From positions 1 to 46,295 of the forward strand of contig JAAYAH010000105.1 in assembly GCA_012719445.1 (NCBI GenBank): a DNA stretch of 46,295 nt, in the 5' to 3' direction. Origin of the DNA: Actinomycetales bacterium. GTDB taxonomy: Bacteria > Actinomycetota > Actinomycetes > Actinomycetales > Kineosporiaceae. Positions 17,127 to 26,025 of the stretch are shown one piece after another. How positions within the stretch are numbered: position 1 is the first letter of the stretch; each line of letters starts with the position of its first letter. A program made the translations under genes and the position numbers. The notes under the pieces were generated by a model. It had not been told where the DNA came from and searched no databases. It saw nothing but the letters and a program-made list of their open reading frames with translations.

Positions 17127-19348
17127 CAGTCCATCTCCTCCTCGCCGGACGGCGCGGGCGCCGACCTCCCGTTGGGCCCCTCGCCCCGGACCCAGCTCAT
17201 GGTGCTCTCGACGACGAACAACGCGCCGAGCAGGACCGCCGCCGCCAGGTACCCCGGCGTCAGCGGGCCGGCCACGGCGAGGGCGAACGCCCCGAGCACC
17301 CGCAACTCCCACCCGCCGGCGAGAAGACCGACCCAGCGGGGCGGGGCGGACCCGGTGAGCCGCAGCCGGTACACCGTCTCATAGTGGTGGAACGCCAGGG
17401 CGCAGATCAGGGCGAAGGCTACCGGGACAGCCCTGCCGCCCGCCGCCACGGCGAGGGCGAGCAGGACCGTGTACTCGGTCGCCCGCACCACCGGGGGGAC
17501 CAGCCAGGACAGACGTCCGGTTCCGCCCCGGCCCGCCGCCGCGGTCGTCACGACGAACCAGGCCACCGCGACCCCGGTGACCAGGGTGTCCTCGCCCAGG
17601 TGTCCCGACGCGGCGAGCGTCGCGACCGGGACGGCACCGGCGACAGCCAGCGCGACGGCGAGGCCGGGGGCAAGGGACCGCCCGGCGGCGATCACGGAGG
17701 CCAGCGGCCCGTCGTCCCGGTAGACGTCCAGCGCGGCCGTCGGTCGGAGGGCACCCTGGTCCCGCCGGGCCAGCGAGCGCAGGCAGCGGCCGAGGGTCCC
17801 GTAGCCGAAGGCGAGGGCCCCCCAGACCAGCACGGTGACCATGGTGACCCGGGGGGAGAAGAGGGCCGCGGTGAGCGCGATCACCGCGAACCGCTCGCCG
17901 ATGGGGAATATGGCGATCCGCTTGGCCCAGAGCACCCACCCCCTCCGGTCCAGGCCCTGCCACGCCCCGAGGGCGACCGGCGCCGTGAGGGCAGGGGCCG
18001 TGGGGGCAGGGGCCGTGGGGGCAGGGGCCGTGACCGCCGCGGGGACGCCGTCCTCCGGGACGTCGAGGGGCAGGGCCGGCACCTCGGGGCCACCGCCGTG
18101 AACGGCCGAGTAGCCGAAGTCCATCAGGTGCCGGACGGTCTGCAGGACGAGCACGGCAGCCGCCAGCGTCCAGAGACCGTCCCCGGCCCGCGCGGAGCCG
18201 ATCGCCAGCCCGGTGATGCCGATGAACTCCTTCATCCGGTCGAACACCGCGTCCAGCCAGGCACCGAGGGGGGTGAACCGGCGCGTGTACCGGGCCAGCT
18301 GCCCGTCGACGCAGTCGAGGGTGAAGGAGAAGAGGAACAGGACGGCGCCCACGACCAGGCCGGCCCGCGTCCCGGTGCCGAACGCGACCGCCGCCAGCAC
18401 CGACACCGCCAGCGCGGCGACGGTGACCTGGTTGGGGGTCAGCCCGCGCCGGGCGGCCCAGCGTGCGAGGTACCGGGAGTACGGGCTCACCAGGAAGGTG
18501 GTGTAGAAGCCGTCGTCGGCCTTGACTGCCGTGTCGAGCAGGATCCGGTCCTCGTCGAGGGAGTCGAGGGTCCGCTCGACCTCGCCGAGCTCGTCGGCGC
18601 CGACGGGCCGTGCCCAGAGGAAACCGCGAAGGGGGACGGCCGAGACCCGGACCCCGGAGCGCACCAGGCCGACGAGCAGCAGGGCGAGGGCGTCCGTCGC
18701 GGACCGGTCGTGCCCGTGCCCGGCAGATCCGTGCCCGGCAGAACCGTGCCCGGCAGACCCGTGCCCGGCGGGGGCCGGGGCAAGGGCGGGACCGGCCGCG
18801 AGAGCACGCGCGGCGACGACGAGCTGCGGACGGTCCTCGGCCCGGACGGAGACGACGTCGAGGAGGCGACCGTTCGGTCCGCCGACCCGGTGGAACGGGG
18901 ACCCGCCACTGACCACCCGGCCCTGGACGACCCGGACCGCGGTGGCCGTCGCCGAGCTGGACCCCGCCGCCGGATCGGCGGTCGTGAGGGCACCCGAGGC
19001 GATCCTCGGGTCCGCGAGCAGCCCGGCGAGCGCCTCGCGATGGGTCACCAGGTCGGCGGCGACGAGGGTGAGCGGCCGCGTGCCCGCCGCGACGGCGTCC
19101 GCGACGACCAGCAGGTCGCCGGCGAGGTCGTCGGCCGCGAGCACGTCCACCCCGGCGTGGCCGGAGACGGCCTCGGTGACCGCGCGCAGGCCACCGGGAC
19201 GGGTGATCACCGTGACGTCCTCGACCCCGAGACCGGAGAGCTGGTCGAGCAGGCGCGCGAGAACCGTCGCGTTGCCGAACCCCTGGACCGCGGTCGGGAC
19301 GCCCGCCCCGTCCACCGTGGTGGCGAGCAGGATCGCGTCTCTCCTCAC
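17126..19348 (-). CDS. DUF5941 protein: nucleotidyltransferase-like domain fused to CDP-alcohol transferase
   Basis: About 740 residues. Residues 1-250 look like a degenerate nucleotidyltransferase fold (DAILLATTVDG, VEDVTVITRP) without the usual GxGxR loop. Residues ~320-560 are a CDP-alcohol phosphatidyltransferase with a perfect motif: DCVDGQLAR (Asp345, Asp348), eight residues, then GAWLDAVFD (Asp366, Asp370). The rest is a polytopic membrane domain of the kind called DUF5941. GTG 19348 is the likely start; the frame is open far upstream but that part is not protein-like. Two low-complexity segments come from short DNA repeats: GHGSA repeats (~18713-18775) and APTAP repeats (~17985-18035). 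It is the first gene of the operon and has the intact transferase active site that its partner lacks. Confidence 0.83.
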   Translation of the reverse strand: MRRDAILLATTVDGAGVPTAVQGFGNATVLARLLDQLSGLGVEDVTVITRPGGLRAVTEAVSGHAGVDVLAADDLAGDLLVVADAVAAGTRPLTLVAADLVTHREALAGLLADPRIASGALTTADPAAGSSSATATAVRVVQGRVVSGGSPFHRVGGPNGRLLDVVSVRAEDRPQLVVAARALAAGPALAPAPAGHGSAGHGSAGHGSAGHGHDRSATDALALLLVGLVRSGVRVSAVPLRGFLWARPVGADELGEVERTLDSLDEDRILLDTAVKADDGFYTTFLVSPYSRYLARWAARRGLTPNQVTVAALAVSVLAAVAFGTGTRAGLVVGAVLFLFSFTLDCVDGQLARYTRRFTPLGAWLDAVFDRMKEFIGITGLAIGSARAGDGLWTLAAAVLVLQTVRHLMDFGYSAVHGGGPEVPALPLDVPEDGVPAAVTAPAPTAPAPTAPALTAPVALGAWQGLDRRGWVLWAKRIAIFPIGERFAVIALTAALFSPRVTMVTVLVWGALAFGYGTLGRCLRSLARRDQGALRPTAALDVYRDDGPLASVIAAGRSLAPGLAVALAVAGAVPVATLAASGHLGEDTLVTGVAVAWFVVTTAAAGRGGTGRLSWLVPPVVRATEYTVLLALAVAAGGRAVPVAFALICALAFHHYETVYRLRLTGSAPPRWVGLLAGGWELRVLGAFALAVAGPLTPGYLAAAVLLGALFVVESTMSWVRGEGPNGRSAPAPSGEEEMD
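18713..18775. repeat. 15-bp tandem repeat inside the DUF5941 gene
   Basis: The 15-bp unit GTGCCCGGCAGANCC occurs about four times in tandem on the plus strand and encodes GHGSA repeats in the linker between the two domains. The period is a multiple of three, so copy-number change would keep the frame. It falls in an apparently unstructured part of the protein. Confidence 0.75.
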
Positions 19349-19778
19349 GCCGATGCCCGTCCTCGCCTCTCCGCGTCCGCTCCGTCGACCGGCCCACCCG
19401 GGTACTCCGGTCGACCGGACGTCGACCAGGGGCGGCCAGAAGGGGATAGCGACCACACACGGTACAGGGACGCCGGTCCGCCGGTGCACGGACCGTGCAG
19501 GGCGAACCGGCTCCACCAGGCGCCAGGAGCCACGGCGGGAGCCCAGGTGACGCCGTCCCCGAGCGGCCGGGGCCTGATCGTCCGGCCGGGTCGCGGTGGG
19601 GTCGTCCGGCGGGGGCCGAGGACCGGTCCCCGAGCGGGAGATCGGTGGCCGGCGTGACATCCAGTCACCCCCGGTGGTGAAGTATGCCGGTGAGGGTGAC
19701 GAAGCAGACACCCGGAGAACTCGGGCCTGGAGCCCAAGGAGCCGCCGACCCGCCCGCGGGTCCGGCCGGGAGGATCGG
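19349..19778. other. Divergent intergenic region, operon versus MBL hydrolase
   Basis: About 430 nt between the start of the five-gene operon (minus) and the MBL-fold gene (plus). It must hold the operon promoter and the MBL promoter, but I could not pick convincing -35/-10 pairs. Open frames here have no protein-like composition. No RNA gene was recognised. Confidence 0.5.
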
Positions 19779-20519
19779 ATGGACGTCGACGTCGTCGAGC
19801 TCGCACCGGGGGTCTTCCAGGCCCGTGCCAAGCACGTCTCCTGGGTCCTCGTCACCGAGGGGGACGAGGTCACCCTGGTCGACGCGGGCTTCCCCGGAGA
19901 CCGGCAGCGGGTCCTCGCCTCCCTGGAGCGGATCGGCCGCTCGCCGGGGGACCTCTCCGCCGTGCTGCTCACCCATGGGCACGCCGACCACCTCGGCTGC
20001 ACCGAGGCGCTGCGCTCGGCCCACCAGGTCGCCGTGCACACGCACGAACTGGAGGCGGCCAACGTCAGGGGCGAGCGCGTGGAGCAGGTGGGGATCGCGA
20101 CCGTGCTCCGCGCGGCCTGGCGGCCGACCGTTCTCTTCTGGGCCGTCGACGTGCTGCGACTGGCCGGAACCCGGCCGGAGCGGCCCACCGAGCTGACCAC
20201 CTTCACCGACGGCCGGCTCGACGTGCCCGGCCGTCCGGTCGCCGTGCACACCCCGGGACACACCAGCGGTCACACCTGCTTCCACCTGCCCGAGCGGGGG
20301 GTCCTGCTCGCCGGGGACGCGCTGATGACGGAGCACGCGCTGAGCCGCGGCCACGGCCCGCGCCTGCTTCCTGCCATGTTCAACGTGGACTCGGCACGGG
20401 CACGGGCCTCCCTCGAGCGGCTCCGCGACCTGGCGGCCAGCGTCGTGGTGCCCGGGCACGGTCCCGCCTTCCTCGGCAGCCCCGCGCTCGCCGTCCACCA
20501 GGCGATGGGGACCTCCTGA
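19779..20519 (+). CDS. MBL-fold metallo-hydrolase
   Basis: 246 residues of the metallo-beta-lactamase fold. The dinuclear metal site is complete: THGHADH (His66, 68, Asp70, His71), HTPGHTSGH, LLAGDAL and VVPGHG. The start MDVDVVELAPGVFQ and the Gly-rich layout resemble glyoxalase II-like or quorum-lactonase-like hydrolases, but the substrate is undetermined. ATG 19779 has GGGAGG 5 bp upstream. It is monocistronic and divergent from the polyol-phosphate operon, with no evident functional link. Confidence 0.88.
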   Translation: MDVDVVELAPGVFQARAKHVSWVLVTEGDEVTLVDAGFPGDRQRVLASLERIGRSPGDLSAVLLTHGHADHLGCTEALRSAHQVAVHTHELEAANVRGERVEQVGIATVLRAAWRPTVLFWAVDVLRLAGTRPERPTELTTFTDGRLDVPGRPVAVHTPGHTSGHTCFHLPERGVLLAGDALMTEHALSRGHGPRLLPAMFNVDSARARASLERLRDLAASVVVPGHGPAFLGSPALAVHQAMGTS

Positions 20520-20638
20520 GCCGACGTCGGCGGGGAACGCCGGAACCGCGGGCGGGGACGCCGTCCGGCACAGCGGCCCGGATGTGACATCGACCACATG
20601 ACCCCGGCTGGGCGCACGCCCTCGCCGCGGGTGCGAGA

Positions 20639-20710
20639 GCCTCCGGTCGGGATCGAACCGACGACCTACCGCTTACAAGGCGGTTGCTCTGGCCGCTGAG
20701 CTACGGAGGC
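20639..20710 (-). tRNA. tRNA-Thr (anticodon TGT)
   Basis: A complete 72-nt cloverleaf on the minus strand. Acceptor GCCTCCG pairs with CGGAGGC, the D arm is GCTC/GAGC, the anticodon arm is ACCGC-CTTGTAA-GCGGT, and the T arm is GTCGG-TTCGATC-CCGAC. The anticodon TGT reads ACA threonine codons. No 3' CCA is encoded, usual for many actinobacterial tRNA genes. Confidence 0.96.
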
Positions 20711-20838
20711 GAGACTGCCAGGGTACCCAGCCGTCCGACGGCGACCGCAGCCAACGGACGGTGATCGCTGGCGAGGCAATCACTGCCACCTTCTGTAGTC
20801 ATGCGTAAGCTCAGAGTGACGAACAGAGAGGGGGCGGG

Positions 20839-22980
20839 ATGCGCGACGGCCAGGAACACCAGGCGGGGGACGACATCGCCGAGGCACCTCCGGAGCCGGC
20901 ACCGGCCCCCCCGGCCCCCCCGGTCCCGTCCGCGGGGTGGGGCCACCTGATCCCCGACACGGTCTTCGCTGCCGCGGTCGCCGCCCTTCCGGTCGGCGTG
21001 ATCGTCCAAGACGGCCAGGGCGTCGTCCTGGCCAACGACGCGGCCTGCGACCTGCTCGAGCTCTCCCACGCGCAGCTGCGCAACCTCTCCCCGCCGGTGT
21101 CCGGCTGGCAGCTCGCCCACGGCGACGGCCACCTGCTGGCGCTGGAGAACGCTCCGGGAACGCTCGCCATGACCACCGGGAGGGTCCAGGAGGACGCCCC
21201 GGTCGTCCTGCGCACCCCGGACGGCAGGAAGCGCTGGCTCGACATCACCGCCGTGCCCCTGCGCCGTTCCGACGGCCAGCCGCACGCCGCGGTCTCGTCC
21301 CTCACCGACGTCACCACCATCCGGGCGAGGGAGGCGGCGCTGCGGCGCAGCGAGGAGCAGTTCCGCCTCGCCATGGACCACACCCCCATCGGGTTCGCCC
21401 TCATCGATCTCGACGGACGGTTCGTCCGGGTCAACCGCGCGCTGTGCCGCCTCATCGGCTACCACGCCGACGACCTGCGCGACCGGACGCTGCAGGACCT
21501 CGCCCATCCCGACGACGTCGCGGAGCTGGCCCACCAGGTCCGCCGGATGCTCCGTGGTGAGCGGGACAGCGTGGAGCTGGAGAAGCGGTACCTGCGCTGC
21601 GGCACCGAGACGATGTGGGGGCTGCTGTCGATCGCCCTGGTCAGGGACGACAACGGGGCGCCGCTGTACCTCATCGTGCAGATCCAGGACATCACCGACT
21701 CGCGCAGGACCCACGACCTGCTCACCCACCTCGCCCTGCACGACCCGCTCACCGGGCTGCCGAACCGGACCCTGGTCCTCGACCGGATCCAGAAGGCGCT
21801 CGACCGGGGACGGCGCGCCGGCCGCAACGTCGCCGTGCTGTTCTGCGACCTGGACAACTTCAAGGTCGTCAACGACAGCATGGGCCACGAGCTCGGGGAC
21901 GCCGTGCTGGTGGAGGTCTCCCGGCGGCTCACCAGGGCCCTGCGCTCCGGGGACACCGCGGGCAGGCTCGGCGGGGACGAGTTCGTCGTGGTCTGCGAGG
22001 ACGTCGGGGACGAGCGGGAGGCGATCATCGTCGCCGAGCGGATGCAGACCGCCGTCGGTGCGCCGGCCACCGTGGCCGGGCGGGTCGTCGTCCCGACGAT
22101 GAGCATCGGCATCGCCGTCTCCGCCTCGCCCGACATCGACCCGCTGACCCTGCTGCGTGACGCCGACACCGCGATGTACCGGGCCAAGGACCACGGGCGG
22201 GACCGGTGGGACATCGTCGACGTCGCGCTGCGTCGCCGGGCGATGGACCGGATGGACATCGAGCACTCGCTGCGCGAGGGGCTGGAGTCCGAGCAGTTCC
22301 TGCTGCACTACCAGCCGATCGTCGACCTGCGGACCAACCGGGTCGTCGGCAGGGAGGCACTGCTGCGCTGGCAGCACCCCGAGCGCGGGCTGCTGCCGCC
22401 GGACCAGTTCCTCCGGGTCGCCGAGGAGTCGGGGCTCATCGGCGAGATCGGCCGGTGGGTCCTGGAGCAGGCTGCGGTCACCGCTGCCGCGGCCGGAGGG
22501 GACAGCGGGTACGTCGCGGTCAACGTCTCCCCGCACCAGGTCGCCAGGCCGGGACTCGCCGAGGCGGTCGAGCAGGCCATGGGCCGGTCCGGGCTGCCGG
22601 CCGACCGGCTCGTCGTCGAGCTCACCGAGTCGGTCATGCTCAGCGCGGCTCCCGCGGCCCGGCGGGAGCTGGAGCGGCTCGACGAGCTCGGGGTGCGGAT
22701 CGTCGTGGACGACTTCGGCACCGGGTTCTCGGCGCTGTCCTACCTCCGGGACCTCCCGGTGTCCGGGATCAAGGTGGACCGCAGCTTCACCGCGGGCCTG
22801 GGGACGGACCACCAGTGCGAGCGGATCGTCGAGGCCCTCACCGGGCTGGGCAGAGGGCTCGCGGTCGACGTGGTCGTCGAGGGCGTCGAGACCGACCTGC
22901 AGCGGGCGCTCCTGTCGACCATCGGCTGCGAGCACGCCCAGGGCTACCTCTTCGGCCGTCCGGTGCCCGAGTTCGGCTGA
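20839..22980 (+). CDS. PAS-PAS-GGDEF-EAL c-di-GMP turnover protein
   Basis: 713 residues, no membrane segment. Two PAS-type domains (~40-160 and ~175-290, the second starting EEQFRLAMDHTPIGFALID) precede GGDEF (~300-455) and EAL (~465-710). The cyclase signature GGDEF is intact (~378-382) with a product-inhibition site RSGD five residues before it. The phosphodiesterase also looks intact: EAL in GREALLRW (Glu506), VNVSPHQ, VVDDFGTGFSALSYL and VVEGVET. It may both make and degrade cyclic di-GMP under sensor control. ATG 20839 follows GAGAGGGGGCGGG. It is monocistronic and convergent with the kinase gene. Confidence 0.95.
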   Translation: MRDGQEHQAGDDIAEAPPEPAPAPPAPPVPSAGWGHLIPDTVFAAAVAALPVGVIVQDGQGVVLANDAACDLLELSHAQLRNLSPPVSGWQLAHGDGHLLALENAPGTLAMTTGRVQEDAPVVLRTPDGRKRWLDITAVPLRRSDGQPHAAVSSLTDVTTIRAREAALRRSEEQFRLAMDHTPIGFALIDLDGRFVRVNRALCRLIGYHADDLRDRTLQDLAHPDDVAELAHQVRRMLRGERDSVELEKRYLRCGTETMWGLLSIALVRDDNGAPLYLIVQIQDITDSRRTHDLLTHLALHDPLTGLPNRTLVLDRIQKALDRGRRAGRNVAVLFCDLDNFKVVNDSMGHELGDAVLVEVSRRLTRALRSGDTAGRLGGDEFVVVCEDVGDEREAIIVAERMQTAVGAPATVAGRVVVPTMSIGIAVSASPDIDPLTLLRDADTAMYRAKDHGRDRWDIVDVALRRRAMDRMDIEHSLREGLESEQFLLHYQPIVDLRTNRVVGREALLRWQHPERGLLPPDQFLRVAEESGLIGEIGRWVLEQAAVTAAAAGGDSGYVAVNVSPHQVARPGLAEAVEQAMGRSGLPADRLVVELTESVMLSAAPAARRELERLDELGVRIVVDDFGTGFSALSYLRDLPVSGIKVDRSFTAGLGTDHQCERIVEALTGLGRGLAVDVVVEGVETDLQRALLSTIGCEHAQGYLFGRPVPEFG

Positions 22981-22992
22981 CCCGCTCGGTGC

Positions 22993-23010
22993 GACGCCGG
23001 GGCCGGCGTC
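22993..23010. terminator. Hairpin between convergent GGDEF-EAL and kinase genes
   Basis: A perfect palindrome, GACGCCGG-GG-CCGGCGTC, in the 52-bp gap between two convergent stops. It can act in both directions. No T-run follows. Confidence 0.6.
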
Positions 23011-23032
23011 CGGTCACCCCGTCCCACCCGGC

Positions 23033-25135
23033 TCAGGAGGGGAACGGCGGACCGTCGAGGGGGGTCCAGTCCTGGATGCCCTGGCCGAGCACGAGCAGGT
23101 CCGCGAGGAGGACGAGGGCGAGGAAGCCCACGAGCACCCACGCGGACCAGGTGCTGCCGGTCAGGCTGCCGACGGCGGTACGGGCCCCCCTGCGGACCGA
23201 GCTACCGCCCGGCCCCCACCAGGCGACGATCAGGGCAACCAGCCCACCGCAGACGAGGAACCCCGGACGGGTCGGATCCAGGGCACTCCAGTCGATCTCC
23301 TGCCCCTCGACCAGTTCCCCCTGACTCCGGATCACCGCCAGCGAGAGCACGGTGAAGATCCCGAGGAGGATCGGCAGGACCAGGGCGGAGACGGTGGCGA
23401 GACCGGAGGTGACCACCCGCCAGGGCAGGGCCAACGCGACCACGGTCGCGTCGTTGGGCCGTGCCCCGTACTGCCGTCTCCGCATCATCAACGCCATCGA
23501 GCTGCGGTCGACGACCCGGAGCGCGGTGAGGCACACCGCCGCCAGCACCATGGCCCACACCGGAGCGATCGCCACGGTCAGGGAGCCGATGACCAGCAGG
23601 GCGGCCACCACCCAGTGATGCAGGTCGCGCCGGCCGCCGGGACCGGCGGGGCCGGTCGCCTGGTGGTGGGGAGGAGCGGGACGGCCGGACGACGCGGCAC
23701 CGGGGGACGCCGGGTAGCCGGGATAGCCGGCTGCCGGGTAACCGGGATCCGGGTACCCGGACGCCGGGTACCCGGATCCCGGATAGCTGTGCCCCTGGTA
23801 CCCGGGGGGCTGGTACCCGGGGGGCTGGTACCCGGGCGCCTGGTAGGCGTGGCCCGGGTACGCCTGTCCCGGGTAGCCGGCCGGTGCCGGGTGGGCGGAG
23901 GCGCCTCCCGGGTAAACCACCTGCTGCCCTGGCTGCGCGGGGTAGGCGGCCGGTGGAGCCGCCTGCCGGGCCGCCGGGTAGGGCTGCTGGTACCCCGGCT
24001 GCGGAGCGGACGGCCGGTTGGCGACCGGCGCGGGGGGCGGGGGCACCCGGGTGGTCACCTCGGGCGCGGGAGCCCGGGTCGTCGCCTCCGGCGGAGGCAC
24101 CCGAACGGTGAGGTCGGGCGCGGGAGCCCGGGTGGTCGCCTCCGGCGGAGGCACCCGAACGGTGACGTCGGGCGCGGGAGCCCGGGTGGTCGCCTCCGGC
24201 GGAGGCACCCGAACGGTGAGGTCAGGCGGGGGCACCCGGGTGGTCGCCTCCGCGGCCGGGGCGCCTCGGCCGACCTCGGGTGGGGGGACCCGGGTGGTCA
24301 GCGCCTCGGCGAGCCGGGCTGGAGCGTTCGCCGAGCCGTTGAGCAGCAGACCGGCGAGCTCGTCCCCCGAGGGCCTGTCCGTGGGATCGACGGTGAGCGC
24401 CGCCCTGATCGCGGACAGGAGCGGTTCCTCGACCCCGTCCAGATCGACCTGGCCGCGGCGCACCCGGTCCATGACCACCTCGACGGGGCCCTTGCCGAAG
24501 GGCGGGCGACCGGTCACGGCGTAGGTCAGCGTCGCCCCGAGACCCCACCAGTCGGCCGCCGGGGCCACGTCCTCCCCGTTGCACAGCTCGGGCGACAGGT
24601 AGCCGGGGGTACCCATGACCAGCCCGGTCATGGTGATCCGCACCTCGTCGACGATGTGGGCGATCCCGAAGTCGATGAGCACCGGACCGTCCGGGACCAG
24701 CATGACGTTGGGCGGCTTGACGTCGCGGTGGACCACTCCCGCCGCGTGGATGGTCATCAGGGCGTCGGCCAGCTCGATCCCGAGCTCGACGACCTCCTCC
24801 TGTGGCAGCGGCCCCTCCGCGTCGATGCGGGAGTCCAGGGTCCGGCCCGGGACGAACCGGGTGACCAGGTACGGCGGGTCCGCCTCGATGTCGGCGTCGA
24901 TGACCTCGGCGACCCGTGGGTGTCGGACCCAGCTCAGCGTGCTGAACTCGCGGGCCAGCCGCAGCCGGGCCTTGGGGTCGGCCGCGACGTGGGTGCGCAG
25001 CAGCTTGAGGGCGACCTCGCGGCCCGCCGGGTCGAGGGCGAGGTGAACGACCCCCATGCCGCCCTCGCCGAGTCTCCGCACCAACCGGTACGGCCCGACG
25101 GTCCTGGCATTCTGCTGCCCACCATCGGCCGTCAT
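23033..25135 (-). CDS. Membrane-anchored Ser/Thr protein kinase (Hanks type) with repeat linker
   Basis: 700 residues. The kinase domain (12-~265) is complete: GEGGMG (23-28), Lys44 in VALKLL, HRDVKPPN (Asp138), DFGIA (Asp155) and TPGYLSPE. A long linker follows. It starts with alternating TTRVPPPEA / TTRAPAPDV units (~285-370) and passes into a Pro/Tyr/Gly-rich tract (YPGxxYP, GYQPPGYQPP). The C-terminus has about five membrane segments, with cytoplasmic kinase and no extracellular PASTA domain, so it does not look like a PknB-type muropeptide sensor. ATG 25135 gives MTADGGQQNARTVGPYRLVRR. The TT/TV dyads in the repeats are possible phosphorylation sites (inference). Confidence 0.93.
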   Translation of the reverse strand: MTADGGQQNARTVGPYRLVRRLGEGGMGVVHLALDPAGREVALKLLRTHVAADPKARLRLAREFSTLSWVRHPRVAEVIDADIEADPPYLVTRFVPGRTLDSRIDAEGPLPQEEVVELGIELADALMTIHAAGVVHRDVKPPNVMLVPDGPVLIDFGIAHIVDEVRITMTGLVMGTPGYLSPELCNGEDVAPAADWWGLGATLTYAVTGRPPFGKGPVEVVMDRVRRGQVDLDGVEEPLLSAIRAALTVDPTDRPSGDELAGLLLNGSANAPARLAEALTTRVPPPEVGRGAPAAEATTRVPPPDLTVRVPPPEATTRAPAPDVTVRVPPPEATTRAPAPDLTVRVPPPEATTRAPAPEVTTRVPPPPAPVANRPSAPQPGYQQPYPAARQAAPPAAYPAQPGQQVVYPGGASAHPAPAGYPGQAYPGHAYQAPGYQPPGYQPPGYQGHSYPGSGYPASGYPDPGYPAAGYPGYPASPGAASSGRPAPPHHQATGPAGPGGRRDLHHWVVAALLVIGSLTVAIAPVWAMVLAAVCLTALRVVDRSSMALMMRRRQYGARPNDATVVALALPWRVVTSGLATVSALVLPILLGIFTVLSLAVIRSQGELVEGQEIDWSALDPTRPGFLVCGGLVALIVAWWGPGGSSVRRGARTAVGSLTGSTWSAWVLVGFLALVLLADLLVLGQGIQDWTPLDGPPFPS
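24034..24260. repeat. 54-bp tandem repeat encoding the kinase linker
   Basis: Near-identical 54-bp units begin at about 24062, 24116 and 24170 with degenerate copies on both sides. Each encodes an 18-residue unit made of a TTRAPAPDx half and a TVRVPPPEA half. The period keeps frame. It is coding and not a CRISPR: no spacers are present and the units are contiguous. Confidence 0.85.
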
Positions 25136-25229
25136 GTCCCTCACGGTAAGGCACGCCGTCCCGGCGTTCGGTTCCCTCGTCCGGTTCGGCACCGAACCGG
25201 TGGAGCGGCCTGGTCCCCGTCTCCCCGGG

Positions 25230-25928
25230 TCACCCGGGCATGACCAGGGCGATCGCGAGGGCGAGGACCAGGAGGTGACCGGTTGCCGCCGTCCAGGTCC
25301 GCCCCCACCCGCCGAGGGCCCTGCCGGCCGTCGCCCCTGCCACGGCCAGCACGAGCTGCCAGGCCAGGGAGCCGACGCCGACCCCGAGGACGAAGAGCGC
25401 GGCACCTCCCCATCCGCCGAGCCGGTCGCCGAGCCCTGCCGCGAGGGAGACGAAGTACACGGCGGTGAGCGGATTCACCGCCGTGAGCCCGACGAAACGC
25501 CAGAACGACCGCACCGCCGGGCGACGGCCCTCGACGCCGCCCCGGACGACCGCCCCCGCCGGACCCGCCGGACCGTCATCCGGTGCAGCCGGGAGGACGC
25601 CGTCCTGGCCGCCCTCGGGCCCGGACCGGGTGGGACGGCGCAACCGGGACAGGCCCCGCAGGGCGACGGCGGCCAGCACGGCACCGGCCACCCACCGGAC
25701 GACGGTCTCCCGCCCGTGCAGCGCGGCGGCGACCCCCGTGCCCGCGGTGACGGCGAGCGCCGCGTAGCTGAGATCCACCGCGGCGACCCCCACGGCCCCG
25801 CCCACGGCGATCGACCGGCCGTGCAGGAGCCCCTCCTGGAGCAGGAGGACCCCGATGGCCCCCAGCGGGACGGCGACGGCGAGTCCGGCGACGATGCCGG
25901 CGACCCCGGCTCCCACCAGTCCGTGCAC
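25230..25928 (-). CDS. LysE/RhtB-family amino acid exporter
   Basis: About 232 residues with six hydrophobic segments, including GIVAGLAVAVPLGAIGVLLLQEGL near the N-terminus, FVGLTAVNPLTAVYFVSL in the middle and TGHLLVLALAIALVMPG at the end, the LysE family pattern with the conserved NP before TM4. A ~35-residue Gly/Pro-rich cytoplasmic loop separates the halves. It exports an amino acid or other small molecule. GTG 25928 is favoured because it starts just before TM1; GTG 25994 would add 22 low-complexity residues. It lies 94 bp upstream of the kinase gene on the same strand. Confidence 0.8.
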   Translation of the reverse strand: MHGLVGAGVAGIVAGLAVAVPLGAIGVLLLQEGLLHGRSIAVGGAVGVAAVDLSYAALAVTAGTGVAAALHGRETVVRWVAGAVLAAVALRGLSRLRRPTRSGPEGGQDGVLPAAPDDGPAGPAGAVVRGGVEGRRPAVRSFWRFVGLTAVNPLTAVYFVSLAAGLGDRLGGWGGAALFVLGVGVGSLAWQLVLAVAGATAGRALGGWGRTWTAATGHLLVLALAIALVMPG

Positions 25929-26025
25929 GGCGTCGAGCCTGCCCGACCGGATGCCCCCGCCGCAGCCGGGTATTCCCGCCACCACCCGCGCCACGCCCCT
26001 GCCCGCACCCCCAACCCCGCCCGTG

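Noticed and set aside
18713-18775. 15-bp repeats considered as iterons or protein-binding sites
   Set aside because: They lie inside the DUF5941 gene, are in frame and encode a GHGSA linker, so coding explains them.
24034-24260. Regular repeats reminiscent of a CRISPR array
   Set aside because: Units are contiguous at 54 bp with no unique spacers, and they encode an in-frame protein linker.
22157-25243. 1028-codon open frame on the plus strand opposite the kinase gene
   Set aside because: Antisense to a clear Ser/Thr kinase and overlapping the GGDEF-EAL gene in another frame; composition is repetitive and matches no fold.
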